6,499 bases of DNA from Lysobacterales bacterium (lineage in GTDB: Bacteria > Pseudomonadota > Gammaproteobacteria > Xanthomonadales > SZUA-36). Position 1 is the stretch's first letter, and the number at the start of each line of letters is the position of its first letter. The notes under the pieces are model-generated. The model was not told the origin of the DNA. It worked only from the letters and a program-made list of their open reading frames with translations, and did not search any database. Below are positions 5,953-6,499 of the stretch, one piece after another. The stretch lies in NCBI GenBank assembly GCA_026196445.1, contig JAPHTE010000270.1, positions 1-6,499 on the forward strand, written 5' to 3'. The position numbers and the translations under genes are program-made.

Positions 5953-6499
5953 AGGGACTGCTGTTCATCATCTGCGCAGCGATCCTGGCTTACGGGTATT
6001 TTGAGCACCGGGGTGACCGGCCGATCGTATATCCACCCGGTGTGCTGGTCAGCGAAAAGCCGTTGCAAACGGATATACGGGCTACCTCGTTTTTCGTGGA
6101 TGACTATGAACTGACACGCCGGGCGCGGTTTGAGATAAGGGCCCGGGTTCTGGGCAGGGAACGCTACTATCTGCGCCGGGAATCCGACCTTTCACCGCTG
6201 GACCTCGCACTGGGCTGGGGCGTGATGTCGGACGAGGCGGTGCTGGAACGAATCGACGTCAGCCAAAGCAACCGCTGGTATTTCACCCGTTACGAGTATC
6301 CCGCGCCCCTGAGCAACGAACAGATCACGACCCATAGCAGCAATATGCACATGATTCCGGCCAGGAAATCCATCGAAAGACGTCTCAAGGAGCTGCGGCC
6401 GGGCAGCATCGTAACGCTGAAGGGCTACCTGGTCGACGTGTATCACGTATCTGGCTGGCATTGGCGCACTTCGTTGTCACGTACGGATACCGGCAACGG
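5949..6499 (+). CDS. Uncharacterised membrane-anchored protein, N-terminal part (cut by window edge)
   Basis: Open from the ATG at 5949 to the window end: 183 codons, no stop. Residues 2-18 (KGLLFIICAAILAYGYF) form a single N-terminal anchor or uncleaved signal, so the rest probably faces the periplasm. Beyond it lies a soluble, strand-rich domain with a conserved-looking core: FEIRARVLGRERYY (61-74), ESDLSPLDLALGWGVMSDE (78-96), SQSNRWYF (105-112), SSNMHMIPA (130-138), GSIVTLKGYLVDVY (152-165) and WHWRTSLSRTDTGNG near the edge. From memory, proteins with an SDLSP-LALGWG-MSD core, SQ-NRWY and S-NMH-IPA occur as 'hypothetical protein' in several gammaproteobacteria; I know of no assigned function. 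No in-frame alternative start closer than the open region upstream is convincing, and no Shine-Dalgarno sequence precedes this ATG. It is divergent from yheS, sharing a 150-base upstream region. Confidence 0.75.
   Translation, partial: MKGLLFIICAAILAYGYFEHRGDRPIVYPPGVLVSEKPLQTDIRATSFFVDDYELTRRARFEIRARVLGRERYYLRRESDLSPLDLALGWGVMSDEAVLERIDVSQSNRWYFTRYEYPAPLSNEQITTHSSNMHMIPARKSIERRLKELRPGSIVTLKGYLVDVYHVSGWHWRTSLSRTDTGN

Noticed and set aside
6192..6461. An 89-codon minus-strand frame inside the anchored-protein gene
   Set aside because: It is the mirror of a plus-strand frame with coherent domain features and an N-terminal anchor.

Overview
The window looks like ordinary chromosome from a Gram-negative bacterium, most likely a gammaproteobacterium. 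It encodes a TonB-dependent outer-membrane receptor, a second outer-membrane barrel protein and an ABC-F protein that reads like E. coli YheS along its whole length. Base composition is moderately GC-rich, and the 2038-2967 gene looks somewhat less GC-rich than its neighbours. I cannot name a genus from this sequence. I see no rRNA, tRNA, CRISPR array, transposase, integrase, phage gene or recognisable defence system.

Layout from left to right: (1) 1-878, minus strand: the N-terminal 292 residues of a TonB-dependent receptor (signal peptide, TonB-box-like segment, plug, start of the barrel), cut by the window edge. (2) 879-1070: a 192-base gap holding a compact structure at 976-1040, in which an outer stem encloses two hairpins with matching TCCC loops. 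(3) 1071-1916, minus strand: a divergent SurE-family nucleotidase. (4) 2038-2967 and 3024-3803, plus strand, 56 bases apart: a secreted outer-membrane barrel protein of the PF13557-like kind and a six-helix inner-membrane protein of unknown function, probably one transcription unit. (5) 3888-5798, minus strand, convergent with (4): yheS, a twin-ATPase ABC-F protein. Its 150-base upstream region carries a perfect -10 box flanked by an 8-bp inverted repeat. (6) 5949-6499, plus strand: the first 183 residues of an uncharacterised membrane-anchored protein, apparently coupled to a 9-codon leader ORF and cut by the right edge. The two edge genes have no stop or start inside the window and are easily missed by ORF callers that require both ends.

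The genes do not form an obvious single pathway. Three or four of the six products act in the envelope (receptor, barrel, six-helix protein, anchored protein); SurE and YheS are soluble and concern nucleotide turnover and the ribosome. I found no convincing previously undescribed system. The points most worth following are the two-hairpin element, the inverted repeat around the yheS -10 box, the barrel plus six-helix pair, the divergent SurE, and the coupled leader ORF.
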